In this document: piece after piece, positions 46,653 to 55,634 of the stretch
Layout of the letters: every line of letters starts with the position of its first letter
Position numbering within the stretch: position 1 is the stretch's first letter
Assembly: GCA_035524275.1 (NCBI GenBank)
Contig: DATKPC010000146.1
Span: forward strand, 1-62,159
Length of the DNA: 62,159 bases
Direction of reading: 5' to 3'
Origin: DATKPC01 sp035524275
GTDB lineage: Bacteria; Pseudomonadota; Gammaproteobacteria; Burkholderiales; Burkholderiaceae_F
Translations under genes and position numbers: made by a program
The notes under the pieces: model-generated
Told to the model about the DNA's origin: nothing
The model's database searches: none
Seen by the model: the letters and a program-made list of their open reading frames with translations, nothing else

Positions 46653-47159
46653 ATGCCTGCCTATGCCACGACCGACCTGTGCGATGCGCACCAGGAACGC
46701 ATCGACGCCGGCGAGATCGCCGTCGTCGAGACCGCGCTGCTGGCCTTCGGTCGCCGCACCGCCTTCCATGGCGAAGCCGTGACTCTGAAGGTGTTCGAGG
46801 ACAATTCTCGGGTCGCCGATGCGGTCCGGTCGGAGGGGCGCCAGCGCGTTCTCGTGATCGACGGAGGTGGAAGTCGCCGCGTCGCGCTCCTGGGCGGCAA
46901 TCTCGCGGACGCGGCGGCGAAGAACGGGTGGGCCGGCGTCCTGGTCGATGGGGCCGTGCGCGACGTCGACGAAATCGACCGGCTCGAACTCGGGGTCCGC
47001 GCGCTGGCGGTCAGTCCGCGGCGCTGCGTCAAGCGCAACGCCGGCGAGCGCGACCTCGTCATTTCCGCGTTCGGCGTCTGTGTCCGGCCGGGTTCGTGGA
47101 TCTACGTCGATCGCGATGGCGTCGTCGTCGCGCCGCACGCGCTGCACCCTGCGGGCTGA
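46653..47159 (+). CDS. rraA: RraA family protein (RNase E inhibitor or HMG aldolase type)
   Basis: A 168-residue RraA-fold protein (YATTDLCDAHQERIDAGEIA, TLKVFEDNSRVADAV, LVIDGGGSRRVALLGGNLAD, AKNGWAGVLVDGAVRDVDEI). RraA in E. coli binds RNase E and lowers its activity. Proteins with the same fold and an Arg-Asp pair in the GxxRD position (GAVRD here) act as 4-hydroxy-4-methyl-2-oxoglutarate/oxaloacetate aldolases. The sequence does not decide between the two. The ATG at 46653 gives the family start. Confidence 0.88.
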   Translation: MPAYATTDLCDAHQERIDAGEIAVVETALLAFGRRTAFHGEAVTLKVFEDNSRVADAVRSEGRQRVLVIDGGGSRRVALLGGNLADAAAKNGWAGVLVDGAVRDVDEIDRLELGVRALAVSPRRCVKRNAGERDLVISAFGVCVRPGSWIYVDRDGVVVAPHALHPAG

Positions 47160-47197
47160 GCGCGGACCGCCACCACGCTTTCACGTCATGCGAATTC

Positions 47198-47216
47198 TAT
47201 TCCATGATGCGGAATA
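47198..47216. promoter_or_regulatory. Inverted repeat upstream of aceA (operator candidate 1)
   Basis: TATTCC-ATGATGC-GGAATA, 6-bp arms around a 7-base centre. The dyad fits a dimeric regulator site. The regulator is not identifiable from the window. Confidence 0.5.
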
Positions 47217-47296
47217 TGGATGGTGCGTGGCGTCAGATCGCTTTCCGCGACTGAAAAGTAAATTCCTTATCATGAAAACGTATTTGTAAGTTATTG

Positions 47297-47315
47297 ATTT
47301 TTAATCGATAAAAAT
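47297..47315. promoter_or_regulatory. Inverted repeat upstream of aceA (operator candidate 2)
   Basis: ATTTTT-A-ATCGAT-AAAAAT, A/T arms around an ATCGAT core with one extra base. It lies just upstream of the proposed -10 region, so a bound protein would influence transcription directly. Confidence 0.45.
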
Positions 47316-47428
47316 AATCTCATATATAAGACATTAGACTTGATGCGTTGCCGCAGGGCGAATACGATTTGCTCCTATGCGCTGTCATTCGCCAGCGCCC
47401 TCAATCACCGCAAACGTAGGGAGATGTC

Positions 47429-48748
<1,320 letters not shown>

Positions 48749-49023
48749 GGATGCGCGCCGCGCCGATCGGCCGGATGAGCCGATTCGCGCGACGCGCATG
48801 GCGCGCGTTCAGGGGATGCGTCGATCGGATTCGTGCGACGCGAGTTGTTTCCCTGCAACTTTGGGTGCAGTGCAGCTTGAGTTGACATGAGCTCCCGCAT
48901 AACCTTCGCGCGCTCAAGGAGTTGCGCCGAAGCGCGGGGGACGGTGAAGGGGGCTGGGTCGTAGGGGACGCCTCAAGAAAAAGCCGAAAGAATTAAACCA
49001 AACATCAAAACAAAAAAGCTGAG
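48749..49023. other. Non-coding region after aceA
   Basis: About 275 bases between the aceA stop and a terminator hairpin. The first half is GC-rich with short CGCG inverted segments. The second half, 48990-49020, is A-rich. A 44-codon open frame at 48749 has no ribosome site and no family-like residues. A TTGACA at 48880-48885 lacks a matching -10. It probably forms the aceA 3' untranslated region. Confidence 0.45.
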
Positions 49024-49050
49024 GGGCCGCGCGAGCGGCCCGTTTCTTTT
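49024..49050 (+). terminator. Intrinsic terminator after aceA
   Basis: GGGCCGC, loop GCGA, GCGGCCC followed by GTTTCTTTT. A 7-bp GC stem with a T-rich tail. It lies 275 bases after the aceA stop and before the patatin gene. Confidence 0.85.
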
Positions 49051-49145
49051 CCAGGCGCGTTTCATTGGCTTGCGCGTCCGTCCTTCGCGCCGCGACGCGG
49101 TACGCTTCGCGTTGCATCGCACAACAAGGAAGGCGGGCGGGACCG

Positions 49146-50174
49146 ATGGCAGGTCGTCGCGTCATCAACCTCGCATTGCAAGGCGGCGGCGCACTCGGCG
49201 CGCTGACCTGGGGAATCCTCGACCGGTTGCTGCAGGAGCCGTGGCTCGACTTCGAAGGCCTGAGCGGCTCGAGTGCCGGCGCGATGAATGCCGTGGCCCT
49301 CGCGGCGGGCCTCGCCGCCGGTGGGCGCGAAGGGGCGCGCCAACTGCTCGAGTCGTTCTGGACCGCGGTCGGAAAGGCGTCGTATCCGGTGCAGATCTCG
49401 TACCGGGACGAGCATCCGGGCGAGATGATGCCGTCGGCCTCGAAGTTCCTGCTCGGCTGGACGCGATTCTTCTCGCCGTACCAGCTCAACCCGTTCGACA
49501 TCAATCCGCTGCGCCGGATCGTCGACGAGCTGATCGACTTCGAACTCGTGCGCGCGCGCGCGCCGGTGCGCCTGTTCGTCGGCGCCACTCACGTTCGCAG
49601 CGGCACGCTGCGCGTCTTCGAGGGCCGCTCGCTCACCGCCGAACACCTCCTTGCCTCGGCGTGCCTGCCGGCGATCAGCCAGGCCGTCGTGATCGACGGC
49701 GACGCCTACTGGGACGGCGGCTACGCCGGCAATCCGGCGATCTACCCGTTGCTGTACGAATGCGCCAGCGCCGACGTCCTGATCGTGCTGCTGTTGCCGC
49801 TGATGCGCGACCAGGCGCCCACCAGCGCCGACGGGATACGCACCCGCATCACCGAGATCCACCTGAATTCCAGCTTCCTGCGGGAGATGCGAAGCATCGG
49901 GCTCGCGCAGCGGATCGTGGGACGCGCATCCTTCCTGCGCGGACCGCTGGAGCGACGTCTCGCTGCCGCGCGATTCCACATGATCGACACCGAGGACCTC
50001 GTCAATCGCCTCGCGGTCGAAAAGTCGATGAACACGAGCCTGCAGTTCCTGCTGCGACTGCGTGACGAGGGGCGCGACCGGGCGGAACGCTGGCTGCAGG
50101 CCGAACGCCAGGCTATCGGCCGCCGCAGCTCGATCGACATCCAGAAGCTTTTCGGAGACGGCAGTCCGCTATAA
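49146..50174 (+). CDS. Patatin-like phospholipase
   Basis: A 342-residue patatin-family acyl hydrolase. The oxyanion loop QGGGALG (12-18), nucleophile motif GSSAG (Ser43) and catalytic DGG (Asp190) are all present, so the Ser-Asp dyad is intact. No signal peptide is visible, so it is likely cytoplasmic or peripheral. Its place between aceA and aceB suggests a link to lipid or acyl turnover that feeds acetyl-CoA, which is inference. The ATG at 49146 opens with the family start RRVINLALQGGG. Upstream codons are unlike the family. Confidence 0.92.
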   Translation: MAGRRVINLALQGGGALGALTWGILDRLLQEPWLDFEGLSGSSAGAMNAVALAAGLAAGGREGARQLLESFWTAVGKASYPVQISYRDEHPGEMMPSASKFLLGWTRFFSPYQLNPFDINPLRRIVDELIDFELVRARAPVRLFVGATHVRSGTLRVFEGRSLTAEHLLASACLPAISQAVVIDGDAYWDGGYAGNPAIYPLLYECASADVLIVLLLPLMRDQAPTSADGIRTRITEIHLNSSFLREMRSIGLAQRIVGRASFLRGPLERRLAAARFHMIDTEDLVNRLAVEKSMNTSLQFLLRLRDEGRDRAERWLQAERQAIGRRSSIDIQKLFGDGSPL

Positions 50175-50175
50175 T
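50170..50175 (+). promoter_or_regulatory. Perfect -10 hexamer, candidate aceB promoter
   Basis: TATAAT lies across the TAA stop of the patatin gene, 170 bases before the aceB start. No good TTGACA-like box is at the right distance, so an activator may be needed if it is used. Confidence 0.5.
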
Positions 50176-50344
50176 TTCGCTGCTATGCAGCAGGAGTCTT
50201 GCTGTGAAGCAGCAGCAGCGGCTGGTGGGCGGCGGGTCGCGGTGGCGACGCGCCAACGACTCGATGCACCCCGCCGCGGCCAGTCTGCCCGAGCGGCGCC
50301 ACTCACCGCGACTCTCGCGCCCCCGAATCCACGTAGGAGACATG

Positions 50345-51931
50345 ATGAACCCGCCCCCTGGCGTCCAGATACTCGCGCCGCTGCAGCCCGGCTTCGAAGC
50401 CATCCTGACCCCGGAGGCGCTGGCGCTCGTCGCGAAGCTGCATCGCGCCTTCGAGTCGCGTCGTCGCGAGTTGCTGGCGGCGCGGCGCGAGCGGGCGAAG
50501 CGGCTGGACGCCGGCGAGCGGCCGGACTTCCTGGCGTCGACGGCGGCGATCCGCGCGGGCGACTGGACCGTCGCGCCGCTGCCGAGGGACCTCGAGTGTC
50601 GCCGGGTCGAGATTACCGGTCCGGTCGAGCGCAAGATGATCATCAACGCGCTCAATTCCGGTGCCGACGCGTACATGTCCGATTTCGAGGACAGCAACGC
50701 GCCGAATTGGGACAACCAGATCCAGGGGCAGCTGAACCTGCATGCGGCCATCCGGCGGACGCTCGCCTACGACAGCCCCGAAGGAAAGTCGTATCGCCTG
50801 AACGAGAAGACGGCGACGCTGCTCGTGCGCCCGCGCGGCTGGCACCTCGAGGAGAAGCACGTCACCGTCGACGGCCAGCGGGTGGCGGGGGGCATCTTCG
50901 ACTTCGCGCTCTACATGTTCCACAACGCCCGCGAGCTGGTCGCGCGCGGCAGCGGCCCGTACTTCTACCTCCCGAAGCTGGAATCGCACCTGGAAGCGCG
51001 CCTGTGGAACGACGTCTTCGTCGCCACGCAGCAGGAGATCGGCATCCCTCGTGGAACGATCCGGGCGACGGTGCTGATCGAGACGATCGTCGCGGCCTTC
51101 GAGATGGACGAGATCCTCTACGAACTGCGCGAGCACTCGGCGGGCCTGAACGCCGGTCGTTGGGACTACATCTTCAGCTGCATCAAGAAGTTCAAGGTCG
51201 ACCGCGACTTCTGCCTGGCCGATCGGGCGCTCGTCACGATGACGGCGCCGTTCATGCGCGCCTATGCGCTGCTGCTGCTGAAGACCTGCCACAAGCGGAA
51301 CGCGCCGGCCATCGGCGGCATGAGCGCGCTGATCCCGATCAAGAGCGATCCGGTCGCCAACGAGAAGGCGCTCGCCGGCGTCCGCAGCGACAAATCGCGC
51401 GATGCCCGCGACGGCTACGACGGCGGCTGGGTCGCGCACCCGGGCCTGGTCCCGATCGCGATGGAAGAGTTCGTCAAGGTCCTGGGCGATCGGCCGAACC
51501 AGATCGGGCGTCGCCGCGACGACGTCAACGTCGTCGGCGCCGAACTGCTCGATTTCAAGCCGCAGGGTCCGATCAGCGAAGCGGGTTTGCGGATGAACAT
51601 CAACGTCGGCATCCACTACCTCGGTTCGTGGCTTGCCGGAAACGGTTGCGTGCCGATCCACAACCTCATGGAAGATGCGGCGACCGCGGAAATCTCGCGC
51701 TCGCAGGTGTGGCAATGGATACGCTCGCCGCGCGGCGTGCTGGCCGACGGCCGCAAGGTCACCGCGGACCTGGTCCGGGCGCTGATTCCTGAGGAACTCG
51801 CGAAAGTGAAGGGCGTCGTCGGAGCGCCGGCCCCGACGTACGATCGCGCCGCGTCGATCTTCGAGGCGATGTCGACCGGCGCGGATTTCGCGGAGTTCCT
51901 GACGTTGCCGCTGTACGAGGAGATCGCCTGA
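50345..51931 (+). CDS. aceB: Malate synthase A
   Basis: AceB condenses glyoxylate and acetyl-CoA to malate, the second step of the glyoxylate shunt. The 528-residue protein shows the family sequences PRDLECRRVEITGPVERKM, DAYMSDFEDSNAPNWDNQIQ, IRATVLIETIVAAFEMDEIL and GLRMNINVGIHYLGSWLAG. AGGAG at 50335-50339 suits the ATG at 50345 better than the one at 50342. The open frame extends upstream to a GTG at 50204, but those residues are not family-like. Confidence 0.97.
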   Translation: MNPPPGVQILAPLQPGFEAILTPEALALVAKLHRAFESRRRELLAARRERAKRLDAGERPDFLASTAAIRAGDWTVAPLPRDLECRRVEITGPVERKMIINALNSGADAYMSDFEDSNAPNWDNQIQGQLNLHAAIRRTLAYDSPEGKSYRLNEKTATLLVRPRGWHLEEKHVTVDGQRVAGGIFDFALYMFHNARELVARGSGPYFYLPKLESHLEARLWNDVFVATQQEIGIPRGTIRATVLIETIVAAFEMDEILYELREHSAGLNAGRWDYIFSCIKKFKVDRDFCLADRALVTMTAPFMRAYALLLLKTCHKRNAPAIGGMSALIPIKSDPVANEKALAGVRSDKSRDARDGYDGGWVAHPGLVPIAMEEFVKVLGDRPNQIGRRRDDVNVVGAELLDFKPQGPISEAGLRMNINVGIHYLGSWLAGNGCVPIHNLMEDAATAEISRSQVWQWIRSPRGVLADGRKVTADLVRALIPEELAKVKGVVGAPAPTYDRAASIFEAMSTGADFAEFLTLPLYEEIA

Positions 51932-51964
51932 GGGACCGCCGCCGCGGCATGGCCGTCGACACCA

Positions 51965-51988
51965 AGCGGCCGGCTCGGGCCGGCTGCT
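51965..51988. terminator. Hairpin between convergent aceB and CoA-hydrolase genes
   Basis: AGCGGCCGG, loop CTCGGG, CCGGCTGCT: a 9-bp stem with one G-T pair, between two genes that point at each other. There is no T-run, so it is a weak bidirectional candidate only. Confidence 0.4.
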
Positions 51989-52026
51989 CGGGACGGCCCC
52001 TCACGGCGACGGCTCGGGGCGGCGGG

Positions 52027-53364
52027 TCAATCTGACAGCCGCAGCCGCGCCGCCTCGTCCTGCAGCCAGGCGCGGAAATCCGGGTGCGCGATCGAGACGA
52101 GTCGGCGCACCCGCTCGCGTACCGGCGCGCCTTTCAATCGAACGGCGCCAAACTCCGTGACGACGTAGTCGACGTCGGCGCGGTGCAGCGTGACCGCGGC
52201 GCCGGCCGCGAGCGTCGGCGTGATCTTCGAGACGGTCCGCCGCGTTCCATCCGGTTGCTTCGCGCCGGTCGTCGAGTACAGCGCGATGAACGACTTTCCA
52301 CCTTCGGACATCTGCGCGCCGACCGCGGTATCGGCCTGCCCGCCGGTGCCGCTGAACTGCCGTGCGCCGAGCGACTCGGAGCAGACCTGGCCGGTGAGGT
52401 CGACTTCCAACGCCGTGTTGATCGAGACCTGCTTGCGATTGCGCGCGATGACGTAGGGATTGTTGACCCACGAGCCGCGCATCAGGGCTACCGCCGGGTT
52501 GCGATGGAGAAAATCGTAGAGGCGGCGCGATCCGAGCGCGAACGTTCCGACCATCTTCCCGGTGAGCGTCTCGTTGCCGAACGTATGCGGCGTCTTGCCG
52601 ATGCAGCCCGCCTCGTACAGGTCGACCATGCCGTCGGTGAACATCTCGGTATGGATCGCGAGATCCCGCTTGTGCATCAGCATCGAGGTCACGGCGTTGG
52701 GAATGCCGCCGATCCCGATCTGCAGCGTCGCACCGTCGTCGATCAGTTCGGCGATATGGCCGCCGATCTGCAGGTCCTTCGCGTCCGGCGTGGCCGCGGG
52801 AAGTTCCGGCACGGGCACCGTGCTCTCGACCAGGAAGTCGACGTCGTCCAGGTGGACGATCGTGTCGCCGTAGGTGCGGGGCAGGTTCTCATTGACTTCC
52901 AGGATCACGAGCTCCGCGGCCTCCATCAGCTCGCGCTCGTACGTGACCGACAGCGACAGCGACACGTAGCCCAGGCGGTCCGGCGGCGAGCAGGTTCCGG
53001 CGAATATCGTCGGCTTCTGGTAGTCCAGGCGATCCAGGCCCGCGCGATGGAGGTGATTGGGGACGTACGATGTCGTGCCCGCCTCCTCGTGCGCCTTGCG
53101 GACCGCGGGCGTGAAGAACCACGCGTCATGGAAAAAATGGCCCTGCATCGCCGGATCGGTGAAGAACGGGTAGGGCTGCATCGGCAGGCAGGTGGCCACG
53201 GTCACGTTGCGCACGCGCGGCGCCACGGTGTGCAGGCGTGCCAGGAACCCGGCGGGCTCCGCGGCCGCGAGGGCCGAGACGATGCTGTCATCCGTCTTGA
53301 CGTGCGCGAGGGCCTCGTCGAGCGTGACGAGCTTGCTGCGATAAAGATCCGTGGTCGCGCGCAT
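52027..53364 (-). CDS. Acetyl-CoA hydrolase/CoA-transferase family protein
   Basis: A 445-residue protein of the acetyl-CoA hydrolase/4-hydroxybutyrate CoA-transferase family. It shows LQIGIGGIPNAVTSMLMHKR, the catalytic glutamate in IHTEMFTDGMVDL (Glu240), SGTGGQADTAVGAQMSEGGK and VDYVVTEFGAVRLKG. Such enzymes move CoA between acyl groups or hydrolyse acetyl-CoA. The exact substrates are open. The ATG at 53364 has GGAGG 7 bases upstream. The long open frame beyond it is the shadow of the next gene. It follows the ketosynthase-like gene at 38 bases, so the two are likely cotranscribed. Confidence 0.9.
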   Translation of the reverse strand: MRATTDLYRSKLVTLDEALAHVKTDDSIVSALAAAEPAGFLARLHTVAPRVRNVTVATCLPMQPYPFFTDPAMQGHFFHDAWFFTPAVRKAHEEAGTTSYVPNHLHRAGLDRLDYQKPTIFAGTCSPPDRLGYVSLSLSVTYERELMEAAELVILEVNENLPRTYGDTIVHLDDVDFLVESTVPVPELPAATPDAKDLQIGGHIAELIDDGATLQIGIGGIPNAVTSMLMHKRDLAIHTEMFTDGMVDLYEAGCIGKTPHTFGNETLTGKMVGTFALGSRRLYDFLHRNPAVALMRGSWVNNPYVIARNRKQVSINTALEVDLTGQVCSESLGARQFSGTGGQADTAVGAQMSEGGKSFIALYSTTGAKQPDGTRRTVSKITPTLAAGAAVTLHRADVDYVVTEFGAVRLKGAPVRERVRRLVSIAHPDFRAWLQDEAARLRLSD

Positions 53365-53402
53365 CCCGCATCCTCCATCCGCTGTCCGCGGGTCCCGCGG
53401 CG

Positions 53403-54404
53403 CTAGAACGTCATGCGCACGGCCGAAGCCGCCATGTTGTAGCCGACGCCGGAGCCGATCATCACGACGAGATCGCCGCGTTTGATCTTGCCCAGCTCGA
53501 TCGCGTCGTCCAGCGCCATCGCGATGCAGGCCGAGCCGGTGTAGCCGTACTTCTCCATGATCGTGTGGCATTTCTCGAACGGGACACCGACCCGCTGCGC
53601 GACGAGCTCGATCGAGCCCTTGCGCACCTGGGTCAGGATCAGCTGGTCGACATCGTCCGCCGTGAAGCCGTTTTCCGCTGCAAGCCGCGCGAACAGACGC
53701 GGCCAGCCGTCGTGGTTCACCTCCGGCGGATAGTTCTTGACCATCCGGACCTGCGTGCGCCCGGCCTTGACGGCCTCGGCGCTCGCCGGCTCGAAGGTGC
53801 CCCCGGCAAAGATCCCCCAGTACGAGGCGTAGGAGCCGTCGGCGGCGAACGCCGCGCCGACGAATCCCTGCAGGGCGCCGCTTTCGAGCACCGCGGCGCC
53901 GGCGCCGTCGCCGTAGAAGAAGGACACCGGGTCGTTCGCATCGGCGAGACGGTGCATCATGTAGACGCCGATCACGAGAACCGTCTTGAGGCCGGCGTTC
54001 GCCGCAATGAGCCCGGAGGCGATCGCGATGCAGGCCGGAAACGAGGCGCAGGCGCAACCGACGTCGAAGGTCCCGGCGTTCTTCGCGCCGATCTTGTGCT
54101 GGACGACGACGGAGGTGTCGGGCGTGATGTAGTCGGGCGAATCGCTGCCGACAACGATCAGGTCGACGTCTTCCGGCCTGCGCCCCGCGCGCTTGAGCGC
54201 TTCGCGCGCCGCGGGCACCGCGATGTCCGACGTCACCCAGTCGTCGGGTGCATGAAACCGCTGCGTGATGCCGGAAGCGGCCTCGAACTTCTCGATCACC
54301 GTCGGGTTGCCGAGTGCAGCGAACCGAGCCGTCAGTTCCGCATTCGTGATGCGGCGTTCCGGCAGGTACCGCGCCGTCGAAACGATCTGTGCGATCCGCG
54401 CCAT
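53403..54404 (-). CDS. KAS III (FabH)-like thiolase-fold protein with altered active site
   Basis: A 333-residue protein of the FabH fold: ARIAQIVSTARYLPERRITN at the start, FYGDGAGAAVLESG, and LVVMIGSGVGYNMAASAVR at the end. The nucleophile is kept (CACASF, Cys119). At the place of the FabH histidine (HQANLRI) the sequence reads TQVRKGSI, so Thr258 replaces His. At the place of the active-site Asn (GNTSAAS) it reads GYTGSAC, so Tyr288 replaces Asn. Decarboxylative condensation as in FabH therefore looks unlikely, and acyl transfer or acyl binding is possible. It is clustered with a CoA-transferase and the Liv transporter. Confidence 0.85.
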   Translation of the reverse strand: MARIAQIVSTARYLPERRITNAELTARFAALGNPTVIEKFEAASGITQRFHAPDDWVTSDIAVPAAREALKRAGRRPEDVDLIVVGSDSPDYITPDTSVVVQHKIGAKNAGTFDVGCACASFPACIAIASGLIAANAGLKTVLVIGVYMMHRLADANDPVSFFYGDGAGAAVLESGALQGFVGAAFAADGSYASYWGIFAGGTFEPASAEAVKAGRTQVRMVKNYPPEVNHDGWPRLFARLAAENGFTADDVDQLILTQVRKGSIELVAQRVGVPFEKCHTIMEKYGYTGSACIAMALDDAIELGKIKRGDLVVMIGSGVGYNMAASAVRMTF

Positions 54405-54536
54405 GTCGAGGCTCCCCGTCGCGTCGCGCCCGCTGCAGCGCGGTCGCGCATCACGCCCAGGCCGCCTTTCTAGCGTGCCGGGCGCCTCCCGACCATGCGT
54501 AAAGTCAATCGTCGCTGTCGCCTGCGGGCGCGCGAC

Positions 54537-55634
54537 TCATCGGCGTGGGCGCCGCAACCGCCCGACGATGCCCTGCGGGAAAAACGTCACGATGAGCACG
54601 AACAGGAGCCCCAGCCAGAGCAGCCAGCGATCCGGGCTCAGCAACGCCGACAGCACCGGGACCTGGGCCACGGCGCCGCCGAGGCGGCCCAGCAGGTTCT
54701 GCAGGTAGTACTCCGCGAGGACGACGAGGATCGCTCCGATCACGGCACCGTAAAGCGTTCCCATGCCGCCGATGACGACCATCAGCAGGACGTCGATCAT
54801 CAGAGAGAACGACATCGTCGCGTCCGGGCCGACGTAGCGGAGCACGAGCGCCATCAGCCCGCCGGCGAGCGCCGCCATCGTCGCCGCGATGACGCAGACC
54901 ATGGTCCGATACGCGACAACCTGGAAGCCCATGGCTTCGACGCGGAATTCGTTTTCGCGGATCGCCTGCAGGACGCGTCCGAAGGGCGAGTTCACGACGC
55001 GCAGCATCAGGAGGAAGAGCAGCAGCGCGACGCTGAATGTCAGGTAGTACGTGACGACCGTCCCGTTGACCTGGAGGCCGAGCAGCGGCTCCTGCAGCAG
55101 GTGGAACGATGGCCTCAGCGCTTCCGGCACCGAGAACGTCAGACCGTCCTCGCCGCCGGTCAGCCCGCGCCATTGCTGCGCCAGGATCTGCGCAAAGCTC
55201 GCCACGGCGAGCGTGATCATCGAGAAGAAGATCGCCTGTACGCGCAGGCTCAGCGAGGCAATCACGACCGCGAGCAGCGCGGCGATCGCGATGCCGGCCG
55301 CGGCCCCGAGGCACACGGCGCCCCAGCCGACCCAGGCCTTGGCAAGCACGATACCGACGCCATAAGCGCCGATTCCGAACACCATCACGTGCGCGAAGGA
55401 GACGATCCCGGTATACCCGAGCATCAGGTCGTAGCTGGCGACGAGCACGACGAGGATGCAGATCCGCGCCGCGACGCCGATCGCCTTGGCGCCGGGGAAC
55501 AGGAACGGCGCGAAAAGCAGCGCCAGGAACGCGGCGAGCAGCAGCGCGTTGAGCGCGCGTCCGCCCGGCGGGTCCTCGGACAGGATCGCGGAAAGCAGGC
55601 CGCGACGGGGGGATTCGGGCCGGTCCATCGCCAT
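54537..55634 (-). CDS. livM: Branched-chain amino acid-type ABC permease LivM
   Basis: A 365-residue membrane permease with about nine hydrophobic helices (ICILVVLVASYDLMLGYTGI, VSFAHVMVFGIGAYGVGIV). It carries the LivM/LivH permease signature VVIGGMGTLYGAVIGAILVV. The ATG at 55634 overlaps the livH stop by one base. A second in-frame ATG is six bases further in. It forms the transmembrane pore with LivH. The extra N-terminal segment before the first helix is about 25 residues. Confidence 0.92.
   Translation of the reverse strand: MAMDRPESPRRGLLSAILSEDPPGGRALNALLLAAFLALLFAPFLFPGAKAIGVAARICILVVLVASYDLMLGYTGIVSFAHVMVFGIGAYGVGIVLAKAWVGWGAVCLGAAAGIAIAALLAVVIASLSLRVQAIFFSMITLAVASFAQILAQQWRGLTGGEDGLTFSVPEALRPSFHLLQEPLLGLQVNGTVVTYYLTFSVALLLFLLMLRVVNSPFGRVLQAIRENEFRVEAMGFQVVAYRTMVCVIAATMAALAGGLMALVLRYVGPDATMSFSLMIDVLLMVVIGGMGTLYGAVIGAILVVLAEYYLQNLLGRLGGAVAQVPVLSALLSPDRWLLWLGLLFVLIVTFFPQGIVGRLRRPRR

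Larger units (their letters stand above)
47160..47428 (+). promoter_or_regulatory. AT-rich control region upstream of aceA
   Basis: The 269 bases before aceA change from GC-rich to strikingly AT-rich sequence (about 47220-47340), unlike everything else in the window. A TATATAAG stretch (47323-47330) is a likely -10 region, though no good -35 fits. Two inverted repeats lie inside. A ribosome site AGGGAG precedes the aceA ATG. This is probably the regulated promoter for the glyoxylate shunt. Confidence 0.65.

Noticed and set aside
48749..48883. A 44-codon open frame after aceA as a small gene
   Set aside because: It has no ribosome site and an Arg-rich composition typical of random GC-rich sequence.
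48880..48885. TTGACA as a promoter for the patatin gene
   Set aside because: There is no -10-like sequence at 15-19 bases, and the aceA terminator lies between it and the patatin gene.
53365..54057. Upstream extension of the CoA-hydrolase frame
   Set aside because: It overlaps the KAS III-like gene in another frame. A strong ribosome site marks the start at 53364.
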